Assembly (NCBI GenBank): GCA_000507305.1
Contig: DF239099.1
Span: 131,946 to 195,945 of the forward strand
Length of the DNA stretch: 64,000 nt
Direction of reading: 5' to 3'
Origin: Breviolum minutum Mf 1.05b.01
Taxonomy: Eukaryota; Sar; Dinophyceae; Suessiales; Symbiodiniaceae
Made by a program: the position numbers and the translations under genes. Of this stretch, positions 33,649-43,299 are shown in pieces (the stretch's first letter is position 1; every line of letters starts with the position of its first letter). Under the pieces are notes generated by a model, which was given only the letters and a program-made list of their open reading frames with translations, had not been told where the DNA came from and searched no databases.

Positions 33649-36347
33649 CGAAGACCAGCATCGAAAATCTTTGCCATCCACCTCTCGGCGATCTCTGCAT
33701 TGGCCTTTTGGTTTGGGGTCAGGCTGTCGTACACTTGGGACACTCTTCCGCCGTTGCTGTAACGACGAACCGACTTGGCTGCGTTCCACCGACCCCGCTT
33801 TTGCACTTCGCCCAACGTCCTCAATCCTTGTAGAACATCCGACGAGGCGCTTCCGTGGCGGAGCTGGTAGGCACATGTGATCCCGTGGTCCAAGTAGTTG
33901 TGGTCCACCAACACCTCGTTGAACAACACCGTGGCCTTGTGCATGCTGAAGTCGAAGATCAGCTCGTGGTCCTGCTTCTTGTGGACATAGCTTGCCAGGA
34001 CCTCTCCGAAGCCCTGCATGTACGGCTGGTCCACACAATGATCGCTTCGTCCGACTCGCCAGGCTCTGCTCTCGTCCTTTGGCGCATTGTCCTTTCTTTT
34101 CCCTGGCACCACCCCAGGTAGATCCAAGCCGGCATTGCGGATGATGATCCAATGCTTGCACATGGCTGAGGGAGGCACCAGGTGCTTCTTCCTTAACTTC
34201 AATGCTTCTCCTGGACGACAACAAGTGGCCCAGATGGTCAGGAGCCACAGAGCAATGGCATAGTGCTTCTGCCATAGGTACTCAATCACGCAGAGCATTG
34301 GCCATGGGCAGGGAAGACGCCCCTCCAGCTTTCTGAACCCTTTCATTGCCTCCATGGTCTTCGTCATGATCGTTGCCTTCGTGATGTCCTCCCTGTAGTA
34401 TTTCGCGGCTGCCACCAGAGTCACTGCATGGGTGGGATCCAGTCCTTCGAAGAACATCACATTGATCTTGTTCGTCAAGGCCAAGTCCAGCTCTTCGACT
34501 GATCGGATGGGCAGGCTCTCCGTCCTTGCCCACCCCTTGAAATCCACCCATGCCTTCTCGTAGCTCTTCTCCCGCGGGGTTGACACCACCTTCTTCTCCA
34601 GGAAGCTTTTGGTTCCCCTGGTGATCAATCCTGGACACTTCCCATAGGAATGGAATCGGAAGGCATTTCTTCTCCAGCTCGAGGAGTGAGTTGTATTCCT
34701 CGACGAAGCATTCAACTCACCAAATTTCACAAAGGCCTCTTCCAACGAGAAATCCTGAACCTCTCGAGCCCTTGAAGGAAAGTCTGCGGGGTTCAACTCT
34801 GAGGGAATCCATCTCAAACTCAATTGCATTCCGGTCATAAGTTCAAGGGCAGCAACTTGCCTACAAATACGGTTCATGCTACGGGTACTAGATCTACCCT
34901 TGGTTAAAGCGAGAACCACCGACATGGAATCAGTCAACACCAAATGTTTTTTACCAAGATTTTTCTGAGACCTCGAAAGATGTTGAAGTAACCAAACAAC
35001 ACAGCGCCCTTCTAGAATAGGAATGGGTTCAGTTCTATCCCAACTCGAGGAATCGACCTTCTTCCAATCCTCTCCTATAAAACTCATTGGCACTTCCTCA
35101 AAATCCGAGGCACGGGTGGACTCAAAGGCGACCGGCTGGGCGGGCTGCAAAGTCTCCACATCCAACCCCACATAGTCCTTCACCAAGTCCTCCTTTAAGA
35201 ACATGGCCTCCTCATCCACCGAGAACCTCCATCTGTCGTTGACCTTGGCAAGCTTACGGATCTCGCCAACGTTCCTGTCTGCCGCCACAATGCCACGGCC
35301 CCACATTGATGCATCTGAGGCATGCACTCTGCTACTCCATTTCGCGGCCAAGTCTCTTTTGACCAAGCAAAGTAAAGCAGCAGCCCATCGCAGTTCACGA
35401 CAAACTTCAGGCCACAGCTCCACGTCCACCTCGTAGTGCTTCCGGATGAAGACATAGGTCGCCTGAAACACTGACAAGAACCCACGCTGCAATAACCCAG
35501 CGAAGGTATAGTGACCCACCAGTCGTTCCACCAACTTCCCATTGCATCTCTTCACCTTCAGCAACTCCAAAGTGGCCAACCTCAGCTTCCACATTCTCTT
35601 TGGGGTGATTGACACCCTAGGGTGCCCAGCTGTAAAAAGCCATCCCAAAGTCTCAAAGCCGACGGCAGCCTCCACAGGATGAGTAGGTAACCCATGACTT
35701 TGTAGATCTACTCCTATCTTCTCAGCCAGCATCTTGGCCTTCCCAGGAGTCTGGCTGATGGCCACAAAGTTGTCAACGTACTGCGTGTGGATATAATCAT
35801 GTAGGTCAGGAACTGGTTCTCGATCCACACATCGCAGCTTTGGGCACACTGCTGGGTTCCGATCAACAATGAACTGGTGCGCCACCTGGCAAATCCACAA
35901 AGCATGACTCCAGCCCATTGGAACCACACGAAGTTGGGGATATACCATAGTTGAAGGCCTCACCATCTCACCGTTGATGCTCTTAACCCCAACATCTTCT
36001 GCCCGAACACCAGGAAGAGCAAAGTAAGGTCGCAGCGCTGGGATGAGCTCGATGTGGTAAAAGGCATCTGCAATGTCCACACCACCCACCTCCACCTGCG
36101 GGCCATCATCCACTTCAATCCTGGCAAAGGTGCTGCCGGTAGCCAACTTCACCTTCTCCGGGACCTCAAAGTGCATGTTGGCCAACCGAGCATCGATCAC
36201 CAATCTCTGCTTTCCATTCTTCTTCCAAACCGTGAAGGCACCGACTTTCTCCTTGAAGCTCGCGCCATATTCAACAAGGCCCTTCTCATGCAACAACCTG
36301 CAAAACTGTCCATAGCGTCGAGGGCAGTTCTTCAGCAAGGGATCCAC
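33624..36347 (-). CDS. DIRS-type reverse transcriptase, RNase H and tyrosine recombinase
   Basis: 907 codons from the first ATG; the frame is open upstream to about 36,375, where a conserved-looking GLGAPYVDPLLKN begins, so the ATG is probably internal to a polyprotein. Reverse transcriptase about residues 1-260: QRLVIDARLAN, motif A GVDIADAFYH (Asp91), motif B GWSHALWICQ, motif C YVDN at 190-193 (Asn where YxDD has its second Asp). RNase H about 335-530: Asp345, Glu446, Asp473, Asp522 in NPADFPSR. Tyrosine recombinase about 590-870: Arg711 in CRPGEALKL, Arg830-His831 in LRHGSAS, RGRW at 851-854, and nucleophile-like Tyr863 in VRRYSNG. No integrase or protease seen. Role: copying the element RNA and recombining the product into the genome. 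Confidence 0.88.
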   Translation of the reverse strand: MDPLLKNCPRRYGQFCRLLHEKGLVEYGASFKEKVGAFTVWKKNGKQRLVIDARLANMHFEVPEKVKLATGSTFARIEVDDGPQVEVGGVDIADAFYHIELIPALRPYFALPGVRAEDVGVKSINGEMVRPSTMVYPQLRVVPMGWSHALWICQVAHQFIVDRNPAVCPKLRCVDREPVPDLHDYIHTQYVDNFVAISQTPGKAKMLAEKIGVDLQSHGLPTHPVEAAVGFETLGWLFTAGHPRVSITPKRMWKLRLATLELLKVKRCNGKLVERLVGHYTFAGLLQRGFLSVFQATYVFIRKHYEVDVELWPEVCRELRWAAALLCLVKRDLAAKWSSRVHASDASMWGRGIVAADRNVGEIRKLAKVNDRWRFSVDEEAMFLKEDLVKDYVGLDVETLQPAQPVAFESTRASDFEEVPMSFIGEDWKKVDSSSWDRTEPIPILEGRCVVWLLQHLSRSQKNLGKKHLVLTDSMSVVLALTKGRSSTRSMNRICRQVAALELMTGMQLSLRWIPSELNPADFPSRAREVQDFSLEEAFVKFGELNASSRNTTHSSSWRRNAFRFHSYGKCPGLITRGTKSFLEKKVVSTPREKSYEKAWVDFKGWARTESLPIRSVEELDLALTNKINVMFFEGLDPTHAVTLVAAAKYYREDITKATIMTKTMEAMKGFRKLEGRLPCPWPMLCVIEYLWQKHYAIALWLLTIWATCCRPGEALKLRKKHLVPPSAMCKHWIIIRNAGLDLPGVVPGKRKDNAPKDESRAWRVGRSDHCVDQPYMQGFGEVLASYVHKKQDHELIFDFSMHKATVLFNEVLVDHNYLDHGITCAYQLRHGSASSDVLQGLRTLGEVQKRGRWNAAKSVRRYSNGGRVSQVYDSLTPNQKANAEIAERWMAKIFDAGLRRKSSLKG

Positions 36348-36906
36348 GTATGGAGCCCCAAGTCCAACCTCTCTCTAACACCTTCTCCTCAGCCGACACC
36401 TTAGACATCAGCCGATGCACAAAATTCTCAGCCTCCTCCTCAAAGATCATAGACATAGTTGCGGCCTTTGACCCCGAGGAAGGAAGCGACACGGAGTCTA
36501 CATCCATCGGCGCCAGATGCACTGGTTCAGCAGTGTATCCAGCTTTGGCCCGAAGCTCACTTAAGGCTTCCTGGCCCGTGACACCATCAGGGGGTTTACC
36601 GGCGTCCAAAACTGACATGCGTAACTCATACTGCTGCATGGAGGTAGATGAGTCCTGCTTCTTGTCGCCCTTGTTGTGAGCTTTACCTCCAGCTGGTCCA
36701 CGTTCGGAGTAGATGTACTCTATCAACTGCAACCTCCTGAAAGCTAACTCCGCTCCAGCCAAGTTGCAAACATCCAAACCATCGTACCGGCCCAGCCTGT
36801 CAACCACCTTCATCAACGTGTCGTGTTCAGCTACTCCCCAACTGTCAGACTTCAGGGAATGATTCTGAACCCACCATCGATGGTGATCTGCCGGCCCACC
36901 ATTACG
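36286..36906 (-). pseudogene. Gag-like ORF, C-terminal half in shifted frame
   Basis: The frame picks up where the 37,645 ORF stops. It contains WWVQNHSLKSDSWG, then VVDRLGRYDGLDVCNLAGAE and RRLQLIEYIYSERG, followed by a Lys-rich linker and an acidic end (IFEEEAENFVHRLMSK). The downstream end overlaps the reverse-transcriptase frame, which takes over near 36,360-36,375. Function is inferred only from its place before the RT. The +1 shift at about 36,905 may be mutation or assembly error. Confidence 0.6.
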
Positions 36907-37645
36907 ACGGTTCAGGAACCGCACACCACTCCGTAGTTCGAGGACCAGGGATGGTCCAGTCTCCAAACTTCTCCTCCTTGACCTCCTTCGAAACATCTCG
37001 CCACTGACGTTCAGCTCGGGATATGCCTTGGAAAGAGATTCCAAGCAATCTTGCATCAGCCGCCGCCTCTGAGCCCTTGAACTGATCCACGTCCTGCCTC
37101 TTCATCTTGCGGATCAAGTAGGGCCCATCTGCACCAAGCATGATCCCGACCGGATCATGAAGCACCTCATTGCCGTCGAGCTCCACAACCTCGCCTCGCA
37201 ACTTCTCACCATGGGATTCAACTCGAACCCAAACTTCTTCTCCATCAGCTCCAACTCCCGCCCCTCCAGGCGGAGGGGCAACCACAGGGGCCGCAACCGG
37301 AGCTGCCATCACAGCACCTCCAGGAACTACGGCCATAGCCAAGGCAGCTTGTCTGGCATCTCGACGATATTGCTGCATCATCACCGCATCAGGAAGTCTG
37401 CGAAATCGGTAGGTGTTCGCCGCAGTGAGACCTGCCGGTAGAGCTCCTCCAACTCCCAGCCTAAAAGATGCCAGATCCGCATTCTGCAATGAAATCTGCT
37501 CCGGGTAGATGTCCTCGTCCGGGGTCAGCACGATGTGATATCCTTGACCACATTGACATGCGGCCAACACATACCTCTCGTGATAGAGCTCCGGACCAGG
37601 CAGGTCATAGGCCACAAAAACCCTTGTTCCTTCCGCCAGTGCCAT
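36902..37645 (-). CDS. Gag-like ORF, N-terminal half
   Basis: The start is the ATG at 37,645 (ALAEGTRVFVAYDLPG follows). A TTG codon just upstream would add one residue but is not needed. The N-terminal part has CQCG and a PDEDIYP stretch, then an Ala/Pro/Gly-rich linker (APVAAPVVAPPPGG) and a basic C-terminal region (RAERQWRDVSKEVKEE, TGPRTTEW-like GPRTTEW). No zinc knuckle. Position upstream of the RT suggests the structural protein of the element. The frame stops just after GPRTTEW and continues in the next frame. Confidence 0.65.
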   Translation of the reverse strand: MALAEGTRVFVAYDLPGPELYHERYVLAACQCGQGYHIVLTPDEDIYPEQISLQNADLASFRLGVGGALPAGLTAANTYRFRRLPDAVMMQQYRRDARQAALAMAVVPGGAVMAAPVAAPVVAPPPGGAGVGADGEEVWVRVESHGEKLRGEVVELDGNEVLHDPVGIMLGADGPYLIRKMKRQDVDQFKGSEAAADARLLGISFQGISRAERQWRDVSKEVKEEKFGDWTIPGPRTTEWCAVPEPS

Positions 37646-38157
37646 CAAGGTCGCTGGCTCTGACGCTGTCGAATAACTTCAAGTTGTCGACGGGCCAATT
37701 CCCTTTGGTCCGTCCCCTCGTCCAAAGCCTTCAAAGCTTCAACCGAAGGACCACTGGTAGATGTCACCGTCAAAAGCGGGGAAGGAGTCGGGGAAATAGT
37801 GAAGTGGTTCCAAAGCCCTCGGATCACCGCAATCACCGCCGTGAGGAGGTAACCGGAACCCGCAATCAGACCCCCGATGACAAACACCAAGCCCTTCACG
37901 AACTCCCACCACCAGGTAGTACTTGGAGGACAGGATGTAGCTTCTACCTCACAAGTACAATTGCAGTGGCAAGAGGTCACCGCCGGATGCTGGCTCAGAT
38001 CTCCAAGAAGAGCTCCAATCCAAGCTACAGCCAAAGCAATCCAACCGGGGGCATCTATCATTAGGGCCTGACCCTTTTGAACTTGAGATGGAAAACACGC
38101 GGCCCCTCCTTCAAACTGCTCTACAAACCACTGTAAACAGAAATATGGTAAAAACAC
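37645..38157 (-). CDS. Small membrane-type ORF of the DIRS-like element
   Basis: 170 codons. It has a first hydrophobic stretch (WIALAVAWIGALLG), a Cys-rich short segment (CHCNCTCE), a second strong hydrophobic stretch (FVKGLVFVIGGLIAG and LLTAVIAVI) and a basic, Gln/Arg-rich tail (RELARRQLEVIRQRQ). Its stop overlaps the next start as TGATG, which suggests translation coupling with the gag-like ORF. An AG acceptor-like TTTCTGTTTACAG lies about 20 bases inside the start, so the mature 5' end could be made by splicing and the first ATG may not be used. Function unknown; an envelope-like or membrane-anchoring role would be speculation. Confidence 0.5.
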   Translation of the reverse strand: MFLPYFCLQWFVEQFEGGAACFPSQVQKGQALMIDAPGWIALAVAWIGALLGDLSQHPAVTSCHCNCTCEVEATSCPPSTTWWWEFVKGLVFVIGGLIAGSGYLLTAVIAVIRGLWNHFTISPTPSPLLTVTSTSGPSVEALKALDEGTDQRELARRQLEVIRQRQSQRP

Positions 38158-38160
38158 GAT

Positions 38161-38870
38161 GTTTCACGGCTTGCGGGCACGCAGACTTTAAGCACATCAT
38201 ACAACATTCAAAAATCATAAAATCAACAAAAACCTGACAAAACCCTGTGGGCACACAGAATGGCACGAGTTTTGGTAGGGCGGCACGAGTTAGGGCAAGT
38301 ACCTAGTAGGCCTTTTGTTAAGACCCTAGTTTTCCCAAAATCCATCCAAATCCCATATGACTTAGGTCTTTGGGGCCCACTAAAAAAGGCCGAACCTGAA
38401 AACCAAGAGGTGTTTGTGGGTCCAAGACATCTACTCACCAGATATGACTGGAAGACTACCAAAGTGGGCAACGGAAAAACCAGTTATACGTAGGGTGAAA
38501 TAAGCCCAGGAACACCCATTTATTTTCGGCCATTTATAGGGGTTACATGTCGTACATCGCTCCATTTATAACGGGTAGATAAAGCCCGCCTCCGTGACAT
38601 TCCATTGAATCCTGATTGGTTGACAGGCGTCCTTATATCGGTTGATCATAATCCTTATATAACAGTCATCTGTTTTCCATCCCCTTCACATAACTCAAAC
38701 CAACGAGGGTGAACTGATCACTTCTCATTTGGAAAGACTACCAAGTGGGCCTAAAAATGGCCTAAAAGCAGCTATAAGTAAATTTATAACTCCACTTATG
38801 GCAGGATATAACCCCAGTAAAACCTCTTTATCAGGCCATTTTATAGGGGCCCCATGTCACTCCAGAAAAT
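38161..38870. other. 5' side of the DIRS-like element and palindromic spacer
   Basis: No gene seen. GGTTATAACCCC-type palindromes and a CCTGGTTG-type repeat lie at 38,485-38,860. The left limit of the retroelement was not found here. Confidence 0.4.
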
Positions 38871-38877
38871 AACGATC

Positions 38878-39019
38878 GGCTTTGGGAGACGCCCATCTTG
38901 TAGTGATACAACCCTTCTGCCTGAAGGCGTGACCCCGAACCACTGCCTCCGGCTGCTGTCACGGAGGCATCCATCTTGATGCCCGAACCAATGGCACAAG
39001 CATCGGAGTACCACAAGGC
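38878..39019 (-). CDS. Exon, unknown product
   Basis: On the minus strand, the acceptor CGAAATTCCAG is followed by an open, GC-rich exon: ALWYSDACAIGSGIKMD, then a Gly/Ser-rich stretch (AAGGSGSGS) and LQAEGLYHYKMG. A donor was not resolved. Partner exons were not found. Confidence 0.4.
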
Positions 39020-39428
39020 ACCTGGAATTTCGGACACTAAAAATGTTTCAACATTTTTTTAAAGATTAGGGGTCCATGGTACTTGGTAAATGGATGATAA
39101 CCATTGATAACCCCTACATAAGTAGGTTGCAAGTCCTGTGACTATGTTATCACCCTACTACCAAAAAACGCAACATGGGACGCTGAAACATCAGGGGTTC
39201 CTAGAAGAGGTGATTCCTTTCGAAAAAACCATCATTTTTTGGCTTCCAGCTGTTTTCATGAGTCTACATTTTTAGTACAAGGTGGGCCCCTACCAGTTGT
39301 AAATAGGGTCATGACCCCTATAAATGGCTTTGTACACGGGTATTTCTGAAGTTGTTTCACCCTACTTATGAGAGTGTTTTTCACCATTTATAACTGGTTT
39401 TTGACCCCCACCTTTTTTGAAACCCAAC

Positions 39429-39535
39429 AAAAAAAAGAAAACTAACATGACAAATAAAGAAAACTATTTGAAAATGTATCTCCTATTATAAAAAGGTGAT
39501 TTTCCAGCTACCCATGTTCGTTTTCGTGAGTCTAC
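39429..39535. mobile_element. Inverted-repeat element (AACATGACA subfamily)
   Basis: Left AAAGAAAACTAACATGACA, right CCCATGTTCGTTTTCGTGAG. The internal GTGATTTTCCAGCTA is shared. Confidence 0.65.
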
Positions 39536-39812
39536 ATTTTGAGTAGGAAACCCAACGAAACCAAAAATTTGAAGGGCCCCCAACTTGGAGAACATACCTG
39601 ACAGATGATATCTTTCGAGCCACCGAAAGGAAAACCTTTGAGTGGCTATCTCTTCAACGTCTCCGAAACTCACCCGTGGGAAACGCCTGGAACATAGGGA
39701 CCCAGTTCCATCGCTTCCGTGGTGAGATTCTCTTCAGGGTCGGACCTCGAAATTGTGCGGAAAGCGGTGGGGTGGAAAAAAACTACAAGATGGGGCCCCT
39801 TTAAAACAAACA

Positions 39813-39917
39813 TACTGTTGATGGATGAAATCCTCCACCAGTTGATATGTAGTTTATCCCATGATTTACAGGGTTTTATACATCCCAGGTGGTGCAGGAT
39901 TTCTTCCATCAACAGTA
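39813..39917. mobile_element. TA-bounded hairpin element, copy 2
   Basis: TACTGTTGATGGATGAAATC at the left and GATTTCTTCCATCAACAGTA at the right are inverted repeats, continuing inward through CCACCAGTTGATATG and CATCCCAGGTGGTGCAGG. 105 bases. Confidence 0.8.
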
Positions 39918-40995
39918 TTATCGGGTGTCTGAATGTTGTGGCCATGGAACCTGTTGAGCAACTTTTCCGCAAACTGGAAGCAATAGTGTTACCCCAAATC
40001 ACATGTTGCTGGCGTTGGGCCCGAGGAGCTGTTGGACTCGATCTAGCGTGGGCAGCAGCAGCACCCCCACGCAGATGCAAGCCATGCGAACCACGCAAAA
40101 ACATCCATAGCGTTGGTTTCAAATCAAAACTTCCCTGAACTTTGGACCCGAAAGATATCATATCATCACCTTCTCAGTCATGGCCTTTAAGCCTCGGGCT
40201 CCACGATGGGTCAATGACCGGAAAGGTGGCCATCAGTGACCCTAACCTTCGGGATGAAGTCCGAAAGTAATCGCTGCAAACTTCCTTACACAGCCCTGGA
40301 TTTGCTCCTGCTCCTGCGACCAGCTGGTCTAAGGCATCCTCAACCTGCATCATGCGCCTGCAACTTGCAACTTAAGTTGCAGCGCCCCAGCTCGCGACGC
40401 TGCTGGCTGTTTAGTGTTGGTGGGCCTGGCACTCGTGAAGCAGCCAAGAAGTGGAAACGTTCTCGGTGGGCACTCTTGGAACATTTTGTGCTCTTTGGCG
40501 TAAACGAAACTGCTTGGTGGTTGAAAATGTATGCAAACGTCAAATTGATTTTTCCCCACTAACAGGTTTACAAAAATTCATCAAATCCCACACAAAACTC
40601 TTGTTGTGGATATGTTTCTTGAAAAAAAACATCAGTGCGGAAGGATTGGTTGGTGTCAATTTTTGGAGATAAATTGTTGGCTGAGAGAGATGCATGGTTG
40701 TGGATGCTTTTTCCCTGAAAGACATTTCAAGGGCACAAATATGATACCCAAATGCTCCATGGAATATCAACGTATACATTGATTCCAAAATAGCTGCTTT
40801 GGAATCCGGATAAACAACACATATCTAGTAGCAAAGGGATTGGTTGAATTCTTTTTTTGAGAGATATTTGAGAGATAAAAACACTTGTGTTCATTAGTTT
40901 TTTGAGAAACCACCGCCTAGTTAAGTTTAAAAATCCATTGCAATCAAATGGAGTACCTTGAATCTGTTCTAGGAATCTCCGTTGATTCAGTTTAT

Positions 40996-41096
40996 CTAGT
41001 TGGTGGTTGTTTCCCCAACCCATTTTGAAAAAATATGCGTAAGTCAAATGTTTCATCATCTTCCCCAGGGATCGGTGAAAATAAAACCACCATCAG
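40996..41096 (+). mobile_element. CTAG-ended element
   Basis: Starts CTAGTTGGTGGTTGTTTCCC and ends AAAACCACCATCAG. Contains CTTCCCCAGGGATCGGTG. Confidence 0.7.
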
Positions 41097-42082
41097 TGAT
41101 GGTTTATTATAATCCCTATATAATTGGGTAATATTCCATCCAATATATAACGCAACCAACCGGGGTTTTGAATAGGAATCCTGGATTGATGGTCTATGAT
41201 AATCCCCACATTATGAATCTTTGGGGGTGGTGACTTTGAGATCTACAGTGGGAGAAAATTCCTAGTTGCAAAGTGAGATTTGTATAACCCGAGTACACAT
41301 GGCTGGCGATCTGAGTTGAATACTATAACTAGTTGGTGGTTGGACCAACCCAGTCGAGTTATGTTTCTGGGGCCCATTACTCTATACATGAAACCTTCAT
41401 GGAAGGAAACTGGGGGGTTTCAACACACCTGGTGAAGTTGTCATTGACGCAAGAGAAAATGATTCCCCCATTCTGGAAATTGGATTGGATTCCTTTTTTG
41501 ATGGTGACTTTTTTGGGATGAATTTGTCTGGCCAAAATCATAATAGTTTCATCTGTAGTACCTTTAGGGGGTGACCACCAGAATAATTACAGTAGGGAAT
41601 CCCAACCAAAACCTTTATTTGCCACTGGAATCCTGGGTAGACGGGTAGATCCAAACTAAAACATATTCTCAGCCATTTGGGAGCATGAACTAACACTTTC
41701 AACTCGTTTTCTTTACCAAGAATTTGAGTAAATATCTAATGCCCCAAACGTTTAAAGGTTAAGCATTGACTGAGTGAATATCTTTTGTTTTTTTGCGATG
41801 AGAGCTGGCTCACCCAATATCGCTTCCTCAAAAAATAGGGGGCTATTTGGAAAAACAGCCAGTGCCATTCATATCCATCTAAAAGCCGAAAACACTGCCA
41901 CACTACTTGCTGAAACTTTTCATGCCTGTCTATTTTTTTTTAGTAGGGATTTCCATACCCCAAAAAACTTTAAAGTCCCACTAGCCAGCGGGTAAGACCA
42001 TCAATAAGAAATTGAATGGGAGGTTACCAACGGACCCTACCAAGTAAGTTGCGATCGAACTAATTAGATACTCCAGTTTAGG

Positions 42083-42183
42083 CTAGTTGGTGGTTGAACC
42101 AACCCATTTGAAAAAATGTGCTCGTCAAATTGGATCATTTCCCCCCAATTTTCGGGGTGAAAATTTAAAAAACCAACACCTAG
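42083..42183 (+). mobile_element. CTAG-ended element
   Basis: Starts CTAGTTGGTGGTTGAACCAA, contains CTCGTCAAATTGGATCATTT and ends AACCAACACCTAG. One of the best-preserved copies. Confidence 0.8.
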
Positions 42184-42381
42184 TAGGGGTTTGTGGGGCC
42201 GTGGGTCCGACTGTTGGAGATTTCTGGGGGAGACCAGTACTTAACTACAACCCCTTAGGGCTCCCTCCAGGTCGGCAGTTCCCGAAACCTGAGCAGCCCG
42301 TACATGCAACCTGACAGCTGACCTGGGTTGGACAGAAGGTTTCCAAAAAATGAATTCAAGGAAACCCAAACCAAAAAAATT

Positions 42382-42479
42382 GGATGTTTCCGAAAATAGC
42401 GGTACCCCCAAATCATCCATTTTAATAGCGCCCATTATGAACCATCCATTTTGGGGTACCCCTATTTTTGGAAACACCC
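42382..42479. mobile_element. GGNTGTTTCC inverted-repeat element, copy 3
   Basis: GGATGTTTCCGAAAATAGCG at the left, CCTATTTTTGGAAACACCC at the right. No clean 4-base duplication is visible beside this copy. Confidence 0.75.
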
Positions 42480-42659
42480 ATATAGATATGGGGAAGGGTT
42501 ATAATCCCAGAACACCAAACAATGACATTGGAAAATCCCCATCTTCAAGAGGAAATACGTCTTCAAATGGTGGAATTTGTTGGTTTCATGGAGGGTCATG
42601 ATTTGATGATAATGTGAAGGACTCAGGACCTTTTAAACTGCTGAATAAATCATGAGGGG

Positions 42660-42782
42660 TACACCCCCGAAAACTAACATGACAATGGAAACACATTGAA
42701 AAACACCATTCTTGATAGGAGACACATCTTCAAAGGGTGTGTTTTTTTTTTCCATTGTCGTTCGTTCCTTTTCGTGGGTGTA
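42660..42782. mobile_element. Inverted-repeat element (AACATGACAATGG subfamily)
   Basis: Left TACACCCCCGAAAACTAACA, right end with CCTTTTCGTGGGTGTA; TGACAATGGAAA faces TTTCCATTGTCG. Confidence 0.75.
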
Positions 42783-43299
42783 TTCGGCTTTTTTTCCGGG
42801 ATCCTTAAAGGCTCGACCAGTTGAGCGATAGGCGATAGATGTCTCAGGATTTTGACATATCCCAAGTGCAGGATGTACACACCGGCATGGACCATAAGCT
42901 GCCAACCGAGACTTGTGAAATCTTGGAGGATGTCAACTGGAAACATCCCAATCTTTGGGAAAGAACTGGACTTCCTGGGATATCTTTTCCTCCTTTTTTT
43001 TTTGTTTTTTTTTTCTAATATTTGGATTACACACCCAAAGTCTTTCCACCTAAACATGCACTAACTGGCCCCTCAACAGTAGGCGCAGCCAGGCCAGTCA
43101 TTGGCAACCCATTTCCCTGTCGGAACTCGGGGTGTAAACAAACACCACATTCAATATGCGCCGGAATGGGGCTGGAATATTTACATACACATTTGTCATA
43201 AATGTATGGTAAATGTAGGTAGATTTTCCAGTGCCATGGAGCATATGGGTTATATACATATACACCCATTTCACAGCATCTCCAAAATTTGCAGAAACC

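Larger units (their letters stand above)
32580..38160 (-). mobile_element. DIRS-like tyrosine-recombinase retrotransposon
   Basis: Gene order on the minus strand: a small membrane-type ORF (38,157-37,645), a gag-like ORF in two frames (37,645-36,286), reverse transcriptase - RNase H - tyrosine recombinase (about 36,375-33,624), then a methyltransferase-like region in two frames (33,648-32,988). DIRS elements are known to pair RT and RNase H with a tyrosine recombinase instead of an integrase, and often carry a methyltransferase domain. The long uninterrupted 907-codon frame suggests recent activity, while at least three single-base frame changes suggest decay or assembly error. Element ends were not defined by terminal repeats, so the limits are approximate. 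Confidence 0.85.

Noticed and set aside
33660..34275. First two thirds of the 366-codon frame preceding the methyltransferase-like domain
   Set aside because: It overlaps the tyrosine-recombinase frame antiparallel in phase only and has atypical Arg/Gly composition; it is a shadow of the real ORF.
38158..38500. Terminal repeat of the DIRS-like element at its 5' side
   Set aside because: I could not match this stretch to the sequence around 32.5-33.0 kb by eye in either orientation.
40236..40562. 108-codon plus-strand ORF in a GC-rich patch
   Set aside because: Opposite-strand frames are equally open and no splice or start context distinguishes one; possibly a decayed exon, but not supportable.
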